This document shows positions 6,379-8,840 of a stretch of 8,840 bases of DNA, one piece after another. This stretch comes from an uncultured Selenomonadales bacterium (GTDB lineage: Bacteria > Bacillota > Negativicutes > Selenomonadales > Selenomonadaceae): the NCBI GenBank assembly GCA_937915725.1, contig CALGGV010000164.1, positions 1-8,840 on the forward strand. The letters are read 5' to 3'. Position 1 is the first letter of the stretch. Each line of letters begins with the position of its first letter. The notes under the pieces are model-generated. The model had not been told where the DNA came from and searched no databases. It saw only the letters and a program-made list of their open reading frames with translations. The position numbers were made by a program, and so were the translations under genes.

Positions 6379-6407
6379 TTGCAACAAATGGCGGCTAATG
6401 TTAAAAT
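6379..6407 (+). promoter_or_regulatory. Putative promoter of priA
   Basis: TTGCAA (6379-6384), a 17-nt spacer and TAAAAT (6402-6407) with an upstream TG at the extended -10 position. The expected start is near 6414, just before the GAGGTGA ribosome binding site of priA. The spacer and -10 share the motif GCGGC(T)AATGTTAAA with the tRNA-Thr promoter. Confidence 0.65.
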
Positions 6408-6430
6408 TCACTTCCATTTGAGGTGAGAAA

Positions 6431-8608
6431 ATGCTGGTAGCAGAAATTTGCATAAATCTTACGGCGAAAAATATTTTGCAAAGTTACACTTACGCCGTAC
6501 CGGAAAAATTTAATTTCCTTGAAAAAGGCTGGCGCGTCATTGTGCCTTTCGGCAAACAAATTGTTGACGGCTTTATAATGGAAGTAAAAAATACAGATGA
6601 AAATTTTGACTTTGAATTAAAGGAAATAAAAGACGTTGTGGACGAGGAAATTTGGTTTACGCCGCAAATGTCAAAAATGGCAAGTTGGATAGCGGATTTT
6701 TATTTGTGTCCACTTTCACAGGCAATGGCACTTTTTATGGCGGGCAACCACAGCAAAAAAACTACTCCAAAATTTGAATTTATAATAAAGCCGGCTGAAA
6801 ATTTTTCTGAAGTAAAACTCACAAAAACTCAAGAAAATTTTTTGCAAAATCTGCGCGAACGCGGCGAAATTCCGCTTAAAGAAATAAAAAATCGTTCAAG
6901 CATAATAAAAACTTTGCTTGAAAAAAAATTAATCGTAAAAGAAAGCCGCCGAATACTGCGCGACAGTTACGCAAATGTTGAAATTGTTCAAAAGGAAATT
7001 AAACTTACTGACGAACAAAAAAAAGCCGTCGATACGGTACAACTTTTTTTGAAAATGAAAATGCACGCGGGCTTTTTATTGCACGGCGTAACAGGCAGCG
7101 GCAAAACTCAAGTCTACATTGAACTTACAAAAATTGTTAGACAACTCGGCAGACGCGCTTTAATTTTAGTGCCGGAAATTTCTTTAACCGGACAGATCGT
7201 CAAAAGTTTTAAGGCGTATTTTCCGGACGTTTTGGTAATTCACAGCAAGTTGAGTATCAATGAACGCAATGATATTTTTTATAAAATTCGCAAGGGCGAA
7301 GTTGGAATTGTAATTGGGGCGCGCAGTGCGATTTTTACGCCGCTTGATGACGTCGGATTGATTGTCATTGACGAAGAACAAGACAGCTCCTACAAGCAAG
7401 ACGCGCCGCCTTTTTACCACGCAAAAATTATCGCTGAAGAATTCGCAAAAATTCAAAAAGCAGCAATAATTTTTGGAAGTGCAACGCCGAGTTTTGAAAC
7501 TTTTTACCGCGCTAAAATTGGCAAGCTAGGTTATCTGCAACTTTCGCACAGAATTTCAAATAATCCTTTACCGGAAGTTGAATTAGTCGATATGCGCGCC
7601 GAATTAAAAGCCGGAAATAAAAGCGTTTTAAGTTCTGCACTGAAAAATTTGTTGCAAGAAACTTTAGAAAATCAGCAGCAGGCAATTTTACTTTTGAACG
7701 CACGTGGCTATTCAACTTTCATAATGTGCAGGGATTGTGGCAAAGTTATTTGTTGTCCGGAATGTGGAATTTCTATGCATTATCACATTACCGACAAAAC
7801 TTTGAAATGTCATCATTGTGAAATTGAACAGACGCCGCCCACAATTTGCCCAAAATGCGGCAGTAAACGAATTAAATATTTCGGCACCGGTACACAAAAA
7901 CTTGAGGAATATTTGAAATTGGAACTTCCGGCGGCTAAAATTTTGCGAATGGATAGAGACACTACCACGAAAAAATTTGCGCACGACGAAATTTTAGAAT
8001 CGTTTAAGCGCGGCGAGTTCGATATTTTATTTGGTACAAAAATGGTTGCGAAAGGACACGATATACCGAATGTTACTGCAGTTGGAATTTTGAGCGCGGA
8101 TTCTGTTTTAAATTTTCCGGATTTTAGAGCCGCCGAACAATGTTTTGAATTGATAACTCAAGCCGCCGGGCGCGCAGGGCGTGGCGATTTACCCGGTAAA
8201 GTTATTGTTCAAACTTACAACACTGACGCGGACGCCGTTAAATTTGCCGTCGCGCAGGATTTTAAAGCTTTTTACAATGTTGAAATTGTCAAGCGTGAAT
8301 TTTTATTTTTCCCGCCGTTCAGCCGCCTTGTCAAATTAATTTTCGCTGACAAGAAAAAAGAAAAAGCCCTTGATGCCGCCGAAAGAATCGTCAACAGTTT
8401 CAAGTTGGAAGTTGTAAAAAATTCTGAAGTGCGGCAAGAAATTTTTGGACCAATTCCGGCGGTTATTGAAAATTTGCGCGGCGAATTTCGATTTGCCGTA
8501 TTAATTAAAACTTCAGATTTAGAAATTGTACGCGGTTTTTTGCGCCTTCATAATCTGCACATTTCGCCGAATGTTCAAATTGACTTCGACCCGCTTACTA
8601 CAAATTAG
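6431..8608 (+). CDS. priA: Primosomal replication restart helicase PriA
   Basis: A 725-aa superfamily 2, 3'-to-5' DNA helicase that recognises stalled or rebuilt forks and starts reloading of the replicative helicase. Order: N-terminal 3'-end DNA-binding domain (about 1-105), winged-helix part (about 125-190), helicase lobes. Walker A is GVTGSGKT (219-226), motif II DEEQ (314-317), motif III GSATPS (349-354), and motif VI QAAGRAGRG (577-585). Eight cysteines (433, 436, 442, 445, 460, 463, 473, 476) form the two zinc sites. The C-terminus QIDFDPL is the normal PriA ending, so the gene is complete. The ATG has GAGGTGA about 4 nt upstream. Odd points: most PriA proteins I know have DEEH, not DEEQ, in motif II. 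The last 67 codons are also duplicated 233 bp downstream. Confidence 0.96.
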   Translation: MLVAEICINLTAKNILQSYTYAVPEKFNFLEKGWRVIVPFGKQIVDGFIMEVKNTDENFDFELKEIKDVVDEEIWFTPQMSKMASWIADFYLCPLSQAMALFMAGNHSKKTTPKFEFIIKPAENFSEVKLTKTQENFLQNLRERGEIPLKEIKNRSSIIKTLLEKKLIVKESRRILRDSYANVEIVQKEIKLTDEQKKAVDTVQLFLKMKMHAGFLLHGVTGSGKTQVYIELTKIVRQLGRRALILVPEISLTGQIVKSFKAYFPDVLVIHSKLSINERNDIFYKIRKGEVGIVIGARSAIFTPLDDVGLIVIDEEQDSSYKQDAPPFYHAKIIAEEFAKIQKAAIIFGSATPSFETFYRAKIGKLGYLQLSHRISNNPLPEVELVDMRAELKAGNKSVLSSALKNLLQETLENQQQAILLLNARGYSTFIMCRDCGKVICCPECGISMHYHITDKTLKCHHCEIEQTPPTICPKCGSKRIKYFGTGTQKLEEYLKLELPAAKILRMDRDTTTKKFAHDEILESFKRGEFDILFGTKMVAKGHDIPNVTAVGILSADSVLNFPDFRAAEQCFELITQAAGRAGRGDLPGKVIVQTYNTDADAVKFAVAQDFKAFYNVEIVKREFLFFPPFSRLVKLIFADKKKEKALDAAERIVNSFKLEVVKNSEVRQEIFGPIPAVIENLRGEFRFAVLIKTSDLEIVRGFLRLHNLHISPNVQIDFDPLTTN

Positions 8609-8840
8609 CCGTAACGCAAAAAGGAACTGATTTTAAATTGGAAGTTGTAAAAAATTCTGAAGTGCGGCAAGAAATTTTTGGACCAATTCCGGCGGTTATT
8701 GAAAATTTGCGCGGCGAATTTCGATTTGCCGTATTAATTAAAACTTCAGATTTAGAAATTGTACGCGGTTTTTTGCGCCTTCATAATCTGCACATTTCGC
8801 CGAATGTTCAAATTGACTTCGACCCGCTTACTACAAATTA
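8405..8840 (+). repeat. Direct repeat of the priA 3' end, period 233 bp
   Basis: Positions 8405-8607 and 8638-8840 are identical over 203 nt. They are separated by 30 nt (8608-8637) that hold the priA stop and a short linker with AAAAAGGA. Just before each copy the codons TTC AAG and TTT AAA both read Phe-Lys, but further upstream similarity is lost. The second copy reaches the window end, so its full length is unknown. Zero mismatches mean a very recent duplication or an assembly join. Confidence 0.95.
8638..8840 (+). pseudogene. Fragment of priA (duplicated C-terminal coding end)
   Basis: The second copy encodes the last 67 residues of PriA, from LEVVKN to PLTTN, in a frame shifted by two relative to the full gene, so it is not a continuation of it. 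In its own frame it is open from 8584, but there is no ATG, only a TTG at 8638 with an AAGGA about 12 nt upstream. It lacks every helicase and zinc motif and is unlikely to be functional. It could also be an assembly artefact caused by a downstream gene whose start resembles this stretch. Confidence 0.8.

Noticed and set aside
7184..7984. Three minus-strand open frames within priA
   Set aside because: They lie opposite a clear full-length PriA and have no ribosome binding site or recognisable domain; they are shadows of its codon bias.
8584..8840. Frameshifted extension of PriA through the duplicated copy
   Set aside because: The first copy already ends with the normal PriA C-terminus and stop; no slippery site is evident, and a repeated C-terminal domain has no known sense.

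Overview
The window reads as an ordinary chromosomal segment of a low-GC, Gram-positive-type (Bacillota) bacterium. The supporting signs are strong AAGGAGG-like ribosome binding sites, sigma-A style promoters, intrinsic terminators, a phosphotransferase (PTS) sugar operon, and a LonC-type protease directly behind rplI. The rplI-lonC pairing and the codon style make an anaerobe of the Negativicutes or Clostridia plausible. This placement is inference, because no rRNA or other decisive marker is present.

Layout. Positions 1-350 hold about 2.5 tandem copies of a 142-143 bp AT-rich unit, and the last, partial copy runs into the 3' end of a HAD phosphatase gene. Positions 325-3268 (minus strand) hold a four-gene operon transcribed in the order PTS EIIC, EIIB, EIIA, HAD phosphatase. 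It belongs to the lactose/cellobiose (Lac) PTS family. An intercistronic hairpin lies between EIIC and EIIB, and a terminator-like hairpin lies between EIIA and the phosphatase. Positions 3269-3599 are intergenic: the PTS promoter region with a spaced inverted repeat, an AT-rich stretch, and the lonC terminator. Positions 3600-5991 (minus strand) hold rplI followed 4 nt later by lonC, under a near-consensus promoter. On the plus strand come a divergent tRNA-Thr(CGT) with promoter and terminator (6068-6232), a nested inverted repeat (6251-6332), and priA (6431-8608). From 8638 to the window end there is an exact second copy of the last 203 nt of the priA region.

Function. The PTS genes would import and phosphorylate a beta-linked disaccharide or related sugar. 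The HAD enzyme could act on a phosphorylated sugar, but its substrate cannot be read from sequence. L9, LonC, tRNA-Thr and PriA serve translation, protein quality control (LonC has been linked to sporulation in other Firmicutes) and replication restart.

I found no convincing new multi-gene system. The points most worth checking are the two 3'-end repeat structures at the window edges, the hairpin switch in front of the HAD gene, a perfect 16-bp palindrome over the tRNA promoter, the nested inverted repeat before priA, and a DEEQ instead of DEEH box in PriA. Both window edges lie in repeats, which would fit assembly breakpoints.
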